NCBI RefSeq assembly: GCF_000003855.2
Contig: NW_003101679.1
Span: 2,931,558-2,995,557 of the forward strand
Direction: 5' to 3'
Source: Blastomyces gilchristii SLH14081
Taxonomy: Eukaryota; Ascomycota; Eurotiomycetes; Onygenales; Ajellomycetaceae
Length of the DNA stretch: 64,000 bases
A program made the translations under genes and the position numbers. Under the pieces are notes generated by a model. It was not told where the DNA came from and made no database searches. It was given only the letters and a program-made list of their open reading frames with translations. Within the stretch, counting starts at the first letter, position 1. Each line of letters opens with the position of its first letter. Below, piece after piece: positions 36,780-50,407 of this stretch.

Positions 36780-37316
36780 TTTCAAGCCCTGTTAGTTAGC
36801 AACTGCTTATTATAACTGAAAGAACTAAAAACTTATATACTTTAATCTCTGCAAACTCTACTACAGACTTAGAAGTAGTTATCTAAATCATGAATAATTT
36901 CTATAAAAGAAGTTCTAGAGAACTTATTAATTACTTATAGAATATTATTTTCTATATCTATAACAGAGAAACTCTCTAAACTTATAAATAAATTAACCTT
37001 AGTAAAGAATATTCTTAAGAATCTTTTACAGAATTAAGTTATTTTTCTATAAGAAATACTTACTATCTGTAAACACTCTTAAATCAAGTCTCTAGATATA
37101 ATCTTCAGAGATACTTATAAACTGAAAAAAAACTTTCTTAAGTTATAATTACTTAAGATTATCTACTAAATCTTAATTTATAAAAGCTTTTATAAGTTTA
37201 TATTTAAAATTAACTTATAAGCTCAGCTGTGTAATATAAATGATAAAGAGATTATTATCTATATAATAATAGATCTCTACTATACTGAAGTTAAGAATTA
37301 ACTGAATTATTTAAAG
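36780..37316 (+). mobile_element. 5' internal remnant of the family-2 LTR element
   Basis: Sequence after the LTR (TTTCAAGCCCTGTTAGTTAG...) is shared with the region after the second copy (53537-53762), so both are the start of the same element's internal part. No protein domain can be read. It is interrupted at 37317 by the Gypsy element. Confidence 0.6.
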
Positions 37317-37857
37317 TGTCACGTCTCTGGCCGCGTCAAGGCCCTACTGCGGTTTCATACGGCTCATCACTTTCATGCAGATAATTTCATTCATTTCACA
37401 AGCTATTTAAACCAGTTTTCAATCACTCTATAACATTATTCAGATATATTATAGAAAGATCTGATTGATAAATATGAGAACCTCACTTCTATACAAGATT
37501 AGCAGATTACTTTTTCTTGATAGTGAGATACTGCTGAGGTATTACTTCAGCTATTCTCACTCATGAAATAAGAGAAGAATATTCACTCATTATCTATATA
37601 GAATAGCTAGATACTGACTTCTCATTAAAGAAGTCAGTGATTCATTTTTTCTTCTACTGAAATATATACAAAGAGTTACTATATATCTTATATAATCTTC
37701 TTAGTATACTAAGTATCATATCTGTGATATTCTTACAATAACTCTGTAATCTATGAGCTCACTATTTAAGCAAGATAGTTAAGCTTACTTATACAGCTTC
37801 TTAAATAACTATCTCTATATAATATCACTGACTAGTCACTACTTCAGTTCTATTATA
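37317..37857 (+). repeat. 5' LTR of the Gypsy element (family 3)
   Basis: Begins TGTCACGTCTCTGG. Compared with the 3' LTR it is generally more mutated, with CA-to-TA and TG-to-TA changes, although its first 50 bases are better preserved than those of the 3' copy. Confidence 0.85.
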
Positions 37858-40800
37858 TTATAATTTAAATCACTTAATCTGATTATAAGTTTGAATCAGT
37901 TAAGCTCTAATAAACTGATATAATCTTATACATCTGTGTTGAAACTGACTTAATCTCACTCTCTGAGAGAAACACTACATTATTCTCTAGAGTGTGTACA
38001 TCTCTATCTTAGCAGAAATCTGAGATTTCTGAACTTACTGTATATTTTAATATAAGCTCTTTAATTATTCTATCACTGCTGCAGTCTCTACACATCTATA
38101 TCTATTATAAAGATAGAGAGATTAAGATCAGAGATTCTCTGAGATATAAGAGAAATACATTATCTGAATTTCATAGCTTTATTCATACTCTTGAACAGAA
38201 ATTCTGTCTTAATCTGAGTCAGTATAATACTTATAAGATATGAGTAATATACATTATTAATCTTCTTGAAGACATCTCTGTAACTACTTAGACTATTAAG
38301 AAAAGAAAGCTTGAGTGTACTGATACTATAATAACTTGAAAAGAATTCAAGAACTTTCTACTAAATTAAATCAAAGATCATTATAATTATAGCTTCATAG
38401 CAGTATAGCAGTTTAACTTATTATATTAATAAGATAATAAGAATTCTTTCAATTTCAATATAAGATTTAAAGAATATTGAGAGAAATTAACTGATGATTT
38501 AAATTAATTAAAAATACAGCTTTATCTTATAAAGCTGACTTATAAGATGTGAATAATAATATTATAATATCAGAGTTTATCAATCAATTGCACTGAGCTT
38601 ATCAACCTGACTTTTCAGATCTATTTAAATAATCAATTCTCTGAGAAAAAGACTAACAAGATCTCTTCTAAGTAATTAATAATAGAATCTAAATGACACT
38701 GTGACAGCTTCAGTATGAAGAAAGTAAAGAAGAATTTCAAGTATTCTAATTCTTCACTCACTGTAAAGAAATATTAAAAAAGATTTGATAAAAATCTCTA
38801 TTTTAACTGTAAAGCTGATGAATACTATATCAGTAATTATAAGAAGCTGAAGAAGAAAAGAAATTAAGAAGATATCTTTTTAAAGTTAACTTCTCTTCTG
38901 ATAAACATATCTGTGAAAGATAAAGAAGAGAAAGAAATGAAGAATTAATAATTCTCATATCTCTGAGTTTATATTACAATCACAATATATACTCTGAATG
39001 AGAAGATATTAGTGAGATATCTACTCAACTTCAAAGTAGATATTAACTTCATATTCTATTTCTTTTCTTTAATGAAGAGTTGAAAGAAAATAGATCTGTC
39101 AGATTATATAAAATTTACTGATGAAATGAAATATCACTGTTTCAGCATAATTTAAGTGAAGTGTGTGATCACAGACTCAGAAGAAATCTTTAAAGAGAGC
39201 AGTCTACTTCTTCACACAGTTAATATTATAAATGAGAATATTATTCTAAATCTTCTGTAATTGAGAGAAAACAATTCTCTTATTAACTGAGTCACTTAGA
39301 TGTGATAATATCACCTCACTGATGAAGAGACAGTGATAGAGAAATCTGAAGAGTTTCATCAGAAGAATCTTGAGAAAAAGATAGAGTTAATATACTATAT
39401 AACAGATGATTGAGACTTGAGAATAAATGAAGAAGTCATCATTCTCACTGCAAGATTAGCAGCAGTATTCATCATTGAAAATGAATATACACAATGTCTC
39501 TTTACAGATTATAAGAATGTCTTTTTAAAAAGAAAAGCAGTGAAGTTTCCTAATATCAAGATATAATATAAGATTTATCTTGAAGATGATGTAACAGTGC
39601 TATACAGACCTCTTTACAACTTATCTATAAAGAAATTGAATATTCTGTGCAAATATCTTGAAGAAGTGTAATCAAAGAACTGAATATACTTATCAAAGAG
39701 TTCAGCAGAGACATCTATACTCTTTATGCTTAAGAAGAATGATAGACTACATCTATATGTAGACTACAGAGGCCTCAATAAGATGACAGTTAAGAATCAC
39801 TATTCATTACTGTTAATTGACAAGATGATTGATCAATTATCTGAAGTAAAGATGTTCTCAAAGATTAATATACAGAATATCTATCATAGAATCAGAGTTA
39901 ATGAAGACAACATTTGAAAAACAGCTTTTTATATCAAGTATAGTAATTTTAAATATTTTGTTTTATCTTTTAGTCTTTATAACACTTCAGTCATCTTTCA
40001 GATCTATATAAATGAGATGCTGTAGAGCCTTGTCAATGTCTTCTACATAGTATATCTGAATGATATTCTAATCTTCTCAAAATCAGAGAAAGAATATGAT
40101 ATCTATATTTAAGAAGTGTTGAGTTACTTAAGATAGTATTAACTCTATATAAACACTGAAAAATACTCATTCTACATGCAGAAGATTGATTTCTTAGATT
40201 ATATTATTAAGATGAACAGCATTTCAATGAACAGAAGCTGAGTCTCTGTTATTGAGAACTGATCAGTGCTGTGAATGTATTATAAGATGCAGATATTTCT
40301 AGAATTTATGAATTTCTACAGATGATTTATCTATACATATTTATGAATTACTGCTCTTCTTACAGATCTGTTAAAGAGAAGTGTGAAAAACAGAAAAATG
40401 AGACTGTTTATTCTCATTCAAGACACTGCACAGATGTTTGTGAAATTGAAACAAGCTTTTATAGATGCTATAATACTGAATCACTTTAACTCTGATTTAT
40501 TCAGTCAGTGTGAGACTGATGCATCTAGAAATGAAGTCTGTGAAATCTTTTCACAGTTAACACTGAAGATCTTTCAATGTTAAAAGAATTAGAGAATAAT
40601 TATCTCTGAAAATACAGATAATGAATTATCTGTAAGAGAAGACTTTTTCACAGAGTCTATAAGATACTGTGAATGAAAATCAGTGACCTTCTTCTTCAAG
40701 AAGTTATCACTTATGCAGAGAAGATATGATACTTATGATCAGAAGATATTAGTAATTATCAAATTCTTTAAAATCTGATAATATTATCTTCAGAGTAGTA

Positions 40801-42790
40801 AGTACTCAGTGTAAGTTCTCACTAATTATACAAATCTGTATTACTTCATAATAATAAAGAGCTTGATAGAATGTCAAGTCAGATGAGCAGAGCTACTTTC
40901 AGAGTATAATTTCTATATCTGATACTATTCAGATCAGCTTAATCTCACTGATACATTATTTAAATAATCTGATTATAATATTGTTAATGCAGAGAAGAAT
41001 TCTATAAAAGAATCTCTATCATCACTACAGAAGAAACTGACTGCAGAGAGTTAAGATTCTCTGAAGCTTAGAAACAGCACTGATAAGACAGCTATATAAC
41101 TCAGTATAGAAGATGAAAGAAAACCTGAGTCTCTGTAGAGAACTGATACTGAAGATCATGAGCTTCTCATGTTATATCTTATAATTATTGAATTGATAAA
41201 GAATGAAATAGTCTATAATCTTCTAACTCAACTACTTTTAAAATTCATTGATAAGTTATAGAAGAAGAATATCTCTACTACAGCTTGAATTCAGAAGTTA
41301 AAGAAGAAAGAATTCAGTTTGAACTTAAAAGAGACAGACTCTGAGTAGAACAGTGTTACTAAGAAATCAAGTCACTGATAACTAGAAGAATGTGAACTTC
41401 TACTGCTGAATAGTTCAGTCTTCATCTCTCATAGCAGAATGATGCATCAGAAGTTATTGAGAATTTATCATAATAATTCTCATACAGAACACTTCAGATT
41501 AGAGAAGACTGAAAAGCTTCTAAAATATCCCCCCTCTTTAAAACAAGCTCTGAGCAGATGTCAAAGAGTATATTGAATCCACCACAATTTACCCGTTCCT
41601 CAAGATCTCCACAGTATTAGTAATATAGCAAAGTTAATATCACCTACCTGTTTCAAAGAGCTTATAACAGGAATCCTATCAAATGAATTTCATAGTTAAT
41701 CTGCTGAAGGTGACAAAGAGTCAAAAGAAATATGATTCAAATTTTAATTATTGTTGACCTATTTCATGAAGATGATTAAATATATCTCTACTTATAAAAA
41801 GATTAAAGTCTCTGTATTAACTGACCTGTTTTTAGATATCATCATTTATAATTATGATACTCTGAAATTGTTAATAACAGATTAAGAATCTCTCTTTATT
41901 AGCAAATACTGATTGACTTTTTACTATCATCTTATAATAAGATGTTTTCTCAGTACTGTATTTCATCTGTAGACAGATGATCAGACTGAATATTAGAATC
42001 AGACACTAGAATAGTATCTTTAAGTATTCTATTTATATTATCAGAATAATTGACTTAAACATCTTCTAATCACTGAATTTATATATAATAATGTAAAGAA
42101 TACAATCTTAAAGATATCTTCTTTCTATACTTATTATCAATATAATTCTTCATTATTCAGTGATATCACAGACAACATTTCAAAGAGAAGAATAGATAGT
42201 TAGAATATTGAACAGATACAAAGAACAGAGTATCTCTCAGTATTAGAAGTAAAAGTGAGATTAAAACTTTTGAATAAAATTTATGAGAAGACAGTGAAAA
42301 GCATCTATTATATTCAGAAGTAGCAGATGAAATACTATAATTAAAAACATCTTTCAATGAAGTTCTTGATAGAGAATTAAATACTATTTTTAGTAAAGAA
42401 TATTAAGATAATAAGACTGTATAAGAAGCTTAGTAAGTGATGACTAGAATTCTTCTCAGTAATAAGAGTGATAAGTAAACAGACATATAAGTTAAAATTA
42501 CTCACAGAATTAAAATTAATTCATTTTATTTTTCACATTTTCTATTTAAAGCTCTATAAGTAACACTCTGAGATGAAGCTGTCTCAGCTGAATAATATTG
42601 AGATTGAGAGCAATACTGAATATCTTATGAAGAAAATATTAAATAAGTGAATATATTACAGTAAGCTTTAATATCTTGTGAAATAAGAAGATTATTCATT
42701 GTCAGAGAATTTGTGAGAACTGCTTGAGTATTAGAAAAATGCTGAGAAAGAGATTGTAAGCTATGAGACAGCTAGTAGAGACTGCTCTAT
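37858..42790 (+). pseudogene. Decayed gag-pol of the Gypsy element
   Basis: Recognisable pieces in order: a CCHC-like knuckle (FNCKADEYYISNYKK, near 38,810); RT with YVDYRGLNKMTVKNHYS (39,750) and YLNDIL at 40053, the YxDD box with D to N; an RNase H start (CETDASRNEVCE, 40,510); an integrase core with FHLQTDDQTE (41,965); and a chromodomain with YLVK..DYS (42,670). The RT frame is open for 63 codons from 39726 and again from 40383. Stops within domains sit mainly at former Trp (TGA), Arg (TGA) and Gln (TAA/TAG) codons, consistent with C-to-T decay. Not functional. Confidence 0.82.
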
Positions 42791-43482
42791 TATATATCAG
42801 AGATATTGAGTAAGAAATATCACTTAAGACTTCTCATTTTTTTTAAAGAGTTTTTTAGAGATAATCTTGTAATAATAAGCTGATATCTTATAAGCTCTGT
42901 AGCACTCTTCTTCTATTTTCTCTTAAAGGATTTTTTAGAAGTTTAATAAGACTATACAAGTGTAAAATTCCTGAAGTAGTTAATAAGAAAAGAAAGAGAT
43001 ATTTGAAATCAATAAAGATTAATATTATCAATCTGTGAGCTGCTGCTATTCTAATAGAGTCACAGTCTGCTGAAAAAGTAAAAAGAGAAACTAGAGTCTA
43101 CTCATTAATAATCACACTCTTATTAAACTCATTCTTCACTGTTAAAGTCTTCAGTACTGATATCTTTGTCTGCTGAGAAGTTAGTACTGCAGCACTGCAG
43201 AGAAGCATGCTGCAGAAGAGTATGAGAGATACTGAAAGTATTAACTTATCAACTTATAAAGTATCTCAGTCATCTGTTTTAACTGAAATGAGATTCTCTT
43301 CAATCAGTGATTGATCTCTGTGATACTTTTAACAGTAGTACTGACTGATCTCTTCTTAAGATTACTCATTCTGAGATATTTTTTCATCTCAGAGATTTAT
43401 ACTTTCATCTTCTTTTACAGATAAGTAAGAGAGATCTTCTCAGTCTTGATAAAATCTATCAATACTTAAAGCTCTGAGACTC

Positions 43483-44163
43483 TTACTCTGTACTGCTTAA
43501 GCATCTGAGCTTCTTATCAGAGCTGACACAATGTCTTCTTATAGAGTAGATAATACTTACAGAGAGATAGAAGTTGTTGTTACAGATATAATAAAAACAA
43601 TGAGAGTGAGAGAAGAAGTGAGTGTATAAGATTCTTCTCTTCTTCAGTTGCTTAGCACAGTGCAGATAAGTAGTAGTACTGATCAGAGACTGCACTGAAG
43701 CCTTCTCACAGAGAGAAGATGAAGAAATCACAGAACTCTGCAGACTCAACTTAACAGTAGTCTGAGCAGAGCTCAGACATACTGCAGAAGAAAAACTATA
43801 AATTGAGCTTCTCAGAGTCACTATCTCTAAAATCAAGCTCTCTCTGAGTTTCTCTTCAAATAATCACATAGAGTTATACATTATCATGTTAGCTGGAAGA
43901 GAGGGCAGTGTTGCAACAGTAGTGAGAGAGATAAGAAAAGAACTGAACACAGATGAACTGACTAGCAGAAGGAACAACATCTCACTGCAAGGTACAGTGA
44001 CTATCACTGCAGCTGTAAGAGAAGTAGTAGAAGAAGAAGAAGAAGAAGATGTGATAATAAGAGTGATACTTCTGCAGTCTGTCAACACTGCTGTCTTCAC
44101 CTTCAACTGAGCTTTCTTGACAGTTATAAAGACTGCAGCTGCATCATGAAGACATTTACTCAC
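43483..44163 (-). pseudogene. Antisense frame in the 3' region of the Gypsy element
   Basis: On the minus strand two adjacent open stretches (44163-43864 and 43836-43483) are in the same frame and separated only by a single TGA followed by a few codons, so about 226 codons are open but for one stop. That is exceptional in this AT-rich, hypermutated block. The product is Ser/Thr/Val-rich with a seven-Ser run and no recognised domain. Antisense additional frames between pol and the 3' LTR are known in some plant LTR retrotransposons; whether this is a comparable gene is inference. Confidence 0.4.
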
Positions 44164-44622
44164 TAGAAAATATCAGAATAAGTTCTTTATTATTCTTCAA
44201 GAATGATACTCTCATGCACTCAATGTTGCACTTGAGAAGAGAAGAAGAAAAATGTTTCATAAGAGAAAGAATCTTTTCAAAAAATCCTGTCACTACTATT
44301 AGCTTTGCCTCTAAAACACATCACTTTTGCAGAGAATTTCATATATAGAATGAAATATAATAGAAGATCTACAAGTCACTTATTAACTACATTTTTCATA
44401 TCTCAAATTGATATATAAGAAACTCACTTATCACATGTTTGATTTGAATGAAGATAAGCAAAGAAAGACCTACATAGTCAGCAGAAAAACTCATCTATTT
44501 CTTTATATCATGAACAGCACACACACTGTTAATCAGTTGATAACTGTTGCTATATAACAAAGATAATTTCTAATTCAGTAATCTTGAGAGCATCAGAACT
44601 ATGCTCTTAAAGAAGAGAGTAT

Positions 44623-45170
44623 TATTATATCTCTGACTGTGTCAAGAGTCAAGACTCTGCTGTAGTTTCATACAGCTCATCACTTTCATGCAGATGATTT
44701 CATTCATTTCACAGACTGTCTGAACCAGTTTTCAATCACTCTATAACATTATTTAAATATATCATAGAAAGATCTGATTGATAAATATGAGAACTCTACT
44801 TTTATATAAGATCAGCAGATTACTTTTTCTTAATAGTGAGACATCACTGAGATATTACTCTGGCTATTCTCACTTATGAAATGAGAGAAGAGTATTCACT
44901 CATTGTCTATATAGAATAGCTAGATACTGACTTCTCATTAAAGAAGTCAGTGATTTGTTTTTTCTTCTACTGAAATATATACAAAGAGTTACTGTGTGTC
45001 TTATACAATCTTCTTAGTATACTAAGTATCATATCTGTGATATTCTTGTAATAACTCTGTAGCCTATGAGCTTACTATTTAAGCAAGATAGTCAAGCTCA
45101 CTTATACAGCTTCTTAAACAACTATCTCTACATGACACTGCTGACTAGCCACCGCTTCGGTTCCGTCACA
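44623..45170 (+). repeat. 3' LTR of the Gypsy element (family 3)
   Basis: Aligns end to end with the 5' LTR apart from a 7-bp insertion near 44650. Its last 20 bases (ACCGCTTCGGTTCCGTCACA) are nearly unmutated while the same part of the 5' LTR has lost most CG and CC. Confidence 0.85.
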
Positions 45171-45272
45171 TTATATAAAGAATAATTATAAGAGATCTTA
45201 TTAATCTGTTTTTAAAATCTATTTAAAGAATAAGTTAAAAGACTCTGTAAGTTAAATAGAGAATATCTGAGT

Positions 45273-45621
45273 TAGACTGGCCGCTAGAATCATGAATTTC
45301 ACATTTAATCTCATTTGATCTGGTCTCATACATTTCTTAATGTGAATCCCACTGAGACTGGCTATTAAAAAAACATGTAAAGTGACTATATATCAGATCT
45401 TAAAATGAAATCATGACTTGAAAGAAATGAGAAAGTGATTTCATTTGATTTCATTTAGTCTCATTCTTGACATAAAGTTACTATTTTTAGACATTTTAAG
45501 GTTTTTTTTAGACTATTTTTAATTTTTTAGAAAGTAACACTTTTTGATAACACTTAAATAAGATTTAAAGTCATTTAAAGCAATAAAAATAATTTAAATT
45601 GAGAAGTGAAAATCATGATCT
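45273..45621 (+). mobile_element. hAT-like MITE copy A, 3' end lost
   Basis: Starts TAGACTGGCCGCTAG and follows the other copies for about 350 bp, then stops abruptly where Gypsy gag sequence begins. It carries more transitions than the other copies. No right terminus or target duplication remains. Confidence 0.8.
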
Positions 45622-46841
45622 GAAGAACTCTTAAATACAGATATCACATAATATCAGAATAATATAACTATGTCTACTAATAATATAAGAGAACTCTTGA
45701 ATGTGAGTATAGATGCAGTATTACAGTGACTCTGAGCAATGTTGAAATTACAACAATAATAGATAGCTAATATACATACATCTTAATAATGTCAATATAA
45801 AGAAATTTAACAATTGTCTTAACAAGGAACCTCTGCACAGATAATTTCAACACTGACAGAATTAAATATAAATATAATACAAGTGCTGAAGAAATACTTA
45901 AATACTTCTGAAAATTTCAATACTTCTGATCTCACTCTCTACTCATCATGAAGATTGAAAATACTTATAAAACTTAGTGTAGATGAAGATGTTATCAGTT
46001 TCTTAACTAATCAAGATTAATATATCAATGAATAATTGAAGAATCACATGAGACAGAAGTTTCATTTATAAATAAAGACATGTGAATCAGCATTATATAC
46101 ATCTGATAATATTATCAAACATCTTAATATTCTGTTCTGAGATACTGCTATACAGCAAAAAGTATTAGATTAATTACAGAGTGTTTAACAGAGAAATACT
46201 TCTCTTTCTACATTCATCTCTGACTTCAACATTAAGATTCTGAAAGCAGGTGATCAATCTTGAGAGAATTAAATGAAGATTAGTATACTCAAGAAGACAC
46301 TAACTTTCAAATTTCTACAAGCTCTCATAAGTGTAGATAAAGACTTAACTTATGAAGACTTCTGCATACAACTCTGAACATGAAATGACTGTCTTATCAA
46401 GCTTAAAAACATACAGAACAGTAGTAGAAGACATTACACTTCAGTCACTTATACATCTGTATTAAAGAATAATAACAATAATGCAGATGATATGAATTGA
46501 GTAGACTCAAATATCTATGTATAAACAAAAGTCTCTGTCATCTGAACAAGCTTTCAAGTTTCTGAAATCACTTCTGAAGAAGTCACTGATTAATATCAAT
46601 AAGAAGTGTGTATCAATTGTAACTGATCAGAACATATTACTTTCAACTGCTAATCAGTCTATGTATCTTCTTATTTAAAAGAAAGATTAACACTGACAGT
46701 TCATATCAATTATATTGCATTGAAGAAAGATTCAGAAGATAACTATAAGAACACTCTGATGAAATAGAGAAAAGATTAGCTTCTGTTCAAATTCGCAAGC
46801 AGGAGCTTGAAGAGGTTGAATGACAATGATTTGAAGAGAAA

Positions 46842-47141
46842 ATGACAATGAATACAATTCTTGTATCTACTGTGATAGATAACATGTATAATATGAAAGT
46901 CATGATAGACAGTGATCTATGTCATTATACAATGATTAAATCTTCAGTCATAAGACATTATAACCTTCAGTGTATCTTCTTATCAAAATCTCAACTCCTT
47001 GCAGAATTTGATGACTTAAAAGATATTTACACCTGTTATATAATGAAACTAAACATAGATGTTGAAGAACATCAATATGAAGATATCTATATATATGAAG
47101 TTGATAATCTTGACTATAATCTTATACTAGAACTTGTCTGA
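46842..47141 (+). pseudogene. Gypsy aspartic protease region
   Basis: A 99-codon open stretch of the decayed polyprotein. MIDSD in place of the expected (I/L)DSG marks the retropepsin catalytic site with the Gly mutated, which a G-to-A change explains. Not active. Confidence 0.6.
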
Positions 47142-48628
47142 CTATCTGAACAAAACATCTTATTGAATGCTTGAAACAGAAGTTTGATATTCTCTAATAA
47201 TGATTGAGTTCATGAGAATGATGTTCACAAGACTATAAATCTGACACAGATCTCTGTCAACACTTACAAAATGCTCTGAAAGAACTTCTGACAAAGTCAC
47301 TGACAGAGTTAATAGTGAAATTATGTAACAATCTTCTTCATCAGTCTGACTGATATCAAGAAAGCTTTAAAAAAGTTATTCTATACTATAATAACAGATT
47401 CTCATACAAAACTCTCTTAATAATATTATGAATATCTAGATGTCTTCTGATAAGATAATATTATAAACATATCTCTCTTATAAGACTTAGAAGTGAATCA
47501 TAGTATTAAGTTGAAAAAGAAGAATGATAAGAATTCTGAATTATTATAAGACTCTCTTCATAATATATTCTGAGATGAACTCCTTCTTCTTCAGAAGACA
47601 CTCAATAATCTGTTAAATAAGAAATTTATACATATTAGTAACTCTTTTACTGCAGCTTCTATTCTCTTTGCAAAGAAATCAGATAAAGAACTCTGATTCT
47701 GTGTGAACTATCAAGGTCTGAACAGATTGATAAAGAAAGACTGTTATCTCTTATCTCTTATTAATGAAACTCTAGCATGTATCAGATAAGTTCAATAGTT
47801 TATAAAGCGAGATATTATTACTGCTTTTCATAAGATTTATATTATTAAAGAAGATGAATGACTTACAGCATTCTGAATATAATATAATCTCTTTAAATGA
47901 GTAGTTACATCTTTCAGATTAATTAATACTCTCAGTATATTTCAGAAGTATATCAACTGAGCACTCTGAGATTTTCTTGATAAGTTTATATCTGCTTATT
48001 TCAATGACATTCTCATCTTTACTAATGAGTTCAGAAAAGAATATTAAGAATATATATAAAAAGTATTACAATGACTATAAGAAGCAGAACTATCAATAGA
48101 TAGAGATAAGCATGATTTTAAAGTTAAGAGTATAAACTATCTAGATTTTATTATAGAAGCTGATAAGAGAATCTGAATGAATTCTGAGAAAGTCTCTACT
48201 ATTCTTAAATGAGAAGCTTTATACACTGTGAAAGATGTATAAAGCTTCATTGAATTTGTCAACTGCTATTAATAATTTATATAAAACTTCTCAGATATCA
48301 CTCAACTACTTGTAGAACTTATTAAGAAAAACTCAGTATTTCAATGATCAGTGAATACTGAAGCTGCATTTATATAAATAAAGAAGATATTCATTAATAT
48401 CTTTCTGCTAATAATATTTAATTCTGATTATAAAATAGTTATTAAAGCTGACTTCTCTGACTATGTTTTAGAAGTAGCTATATTATAATATAATAATAAA
48501 GATATCTTACAACTGTGCATCTTTATATCTAAAAAACTGAGTCTCACTGAGTGTAATTATGAAATCTATGATAAGAAACTTCTTTCAATAGTATATTATC
48601 TTAAAGAATAAGACTCTGAACTCTGAAG

Positions 48629-49133
48629 TAGACTGGTCACTGAAATCATGAATTTCATATTTAATCTCATTTAATCTGATCTCATACATTTCTTGGCGTG
48701 AATCCCGCTGGGACTAGTCATTAAAAAAACATGCAAAGTGACTATATATCAAATCTCAAAATGAAATCATGACTTGAAAAAAATGAGAAAGTGATCTCAT
48801 TTGATTCTATTTAGTTCCATTCTTAACATAAAGTTACTATTTTTAGACATTTTAAGGTTTTTTTAGACTATTTTTAATTTTTTAAAAAGTAACACTTTTT
48901 GATAACACTCAAATGAGATTTAAAGTCATTTAAAGCAATAAAAATAATTTAAATTGAGAAGTGAAAATCATGATCTCATTTGAAAAATGTAATAAGAGTA
49001 AACAGTAAGTCTCACTGAGATAGTATGAAACTACTATCTAATGTTAAAACCGTGTAATGGAATCAGTCGAATTGGTAATGAAACTATCAAAAATTCTGGT
49101 TCTGGTCTCAGACACGGTCACACGGTCAGTCTA
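48629..49133 (+). mobile_element. hAT-like MITE copy B
   Basis: 505 bp, TAGACTGG...CAGTCTA, flanked by the perfect 8-bp direct repeat CTCTGAAG (48621-48628 and 49134-49141). It splits the RNase H sequence of the second Gypsy element, and removing it restores the homology. Confidence 0.9.
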
Positions 49134-49257
49134 CTCTGAAGTGTCTTCAAATTTGAAATAGTTATAAATTATAAGAATCTCAAATATTTTATAATTATTT
49201 ATAAGCTTACTGAACAGCAGATACACTGATATGAACTATTAAGCTGTTTTTATTTCA

Positions 49258-49555
49258 TGTAATAAGTCTACGCTAAAGAGGTCAGCATTAGATATAGAAC
49301 TTACATAATAAATGTGAAAAATGTTAGAGAAGGAAAAAGAGAGAAGAAAAAGAGTATAATTAGAACAGATATTTATACGCGTACAAGATGAAGCTCTGAG
49401 ATGAGAGAATAGAAGCTCTAAGATGAGTTGTCAGCTGAGAATCAGAGCTTTCAGTAGAAATGACTGATGATCAGAGCATCTGATGATCAGAGTTTTGAGC
49501 AGAAATTCATAAAGTGTAGTGAAATAATCTATATAATCAGATATAGCTCATTATA
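49258..49555. repeat. LTR of family 1
   Basis: 298-bp copy, TGTAATAAG...CATTATA, homologous to 36211-36505 and 50094-50407. It abuts a minus-oriented chromodomain fragment. Confidence 0.75.
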
Positions 49556-50093
49556 TTAGATCTCTCTTTCTGAAAGCAAGTACAGTTCTTATCAGTCAAG
49601 AGCTGCTGTATCAGATAGCACAGAGTCTGAGATTCAGATTAAAAAGTTATAACTAACTTATTTCATAAAATATTATCAGTCACAGCTGTAGAGCCTTTTA
49701 TTAAAAATATCTTCAATCTTGTATTCAAGTTCATTGTCTTCTTCTATGATCTCTGACAGTTGTCAGTTGAAAGTCAGTTGAGAAGAGAATGAGTCAGTAG
49801 CAGTATAATGAAGTAAGCTCATATGAAACACATTATGAATTTCTGATAAAGTATTAAGATAATAGTTATAACTGTCTAGCACTTCTGTTACTTTGTATTC
49901 AATATGATGATAATTCAATGTACAAGATAAGTGTGTAATCTGTATATTTTTAAGAATTAATTATACAAGATCTTCTATCTTATATTACTCAGTGAGATCT
50001 TATTAGATATTAACTTCATTCTCTTAATCTTATTTAGTGCTTATCATGAAGACTTCTACTCAGTTACAGACATTTCAGAGCTTTGTTACTATA
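49556..50093 (-). mobile_element. Chromovirus 3' fragment (integrase end and chromodomain)
   Basis: Read on the minus strand it contains a chromodomain-like stretch (DNELEYKIEDIFNKRLYSC, then YFMK*VSYNFL with a stop at the expected Trp). It duplicates 50408-50937 and is followed on its own strand by the family-1 LTR, so it is the 3' end of a minus-oriented Gypsy element. Confidence 0.7.
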
Positions 50094-50407
50094 TGTAAGA
50101 GGCCTTCGCTGAATAGATCAGTATTAATATATAGATCTTATGTAACAAAAGTGAAAAATATTAGAGAAGGAAAATAAAAGAGAAAGTGCAATCATCAGTA
50201 ATCAGAGTGAATATTTATACACATATAAGATGAAGCTTCAGAGCGAAAGAATAGAAACTCTGTTAATTTCTTAACTGAGAATTGATGATCAAGAATTGAA
50301 GCTTTTAGCAGAAATCTTATAAGAGTTGATGATCAAGAATCAGAGCTTTTGACAGAAATCTATAAAGTGTAATGAAATAATCTATTAATTAGATATAGTC
50401 TGTGACA
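50094..50407. repeat. LTR of family 1
   Basis: 314-bp copy (TGTAAGAGG...GTGACA). It is the 3' LTR of the minus-oriented element to its right and interrupts the older copy to its left. Confidence 0.75.

Larger units (their letters stand above)
37317..45170 (+). mobile_element. Near full-length Ty3/Gypsy chromovirus, RIP-degraded
   Basis: A 7.85-kb element bounded by related direct LTRs (37317-37857 and 44623-45170). Internally there are a degenerate gag zinc knuckle (about 38800), reverse transcriptase, RNase H, integrase and a chromodomain (about 42,620-42,780), in the Gypsy order. About 1.8 kb of further sequence between the chromodomain and the 3' LTR contains an antisense frame. Many nonsense codons rule out activity. 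A convincing target duplication is not visible; taaag occurs just before the 5' LTR and 5 nt after the 3' LTR end. Confidence 0.88.
45622..49257 (+). mobile_element. Second Gypsy element, 3'-truncated: gag, protease, RT, RNase H
   Basis: Gag-like sequence (about 45,660-46,400) is repeated at 62,270-63,064. A retroviral-type aspartic protease region is open at 46842-47141 (NMKVMIDSDLCHYTMI, ending VDNLDYNLILELV). RT follows at about 47,690-48,020 with VNYQGLN and YFNDILIF, then RNase H (48,440-48,610, IKADFSDYVLEVAILYY). The RNase H continues on the far side of MITE copy B (49,134-49,257), where it is cut by the family-1 LTR. Stops are again mainly at Trp, Gln and Arg positions. Confidence 0.8.
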
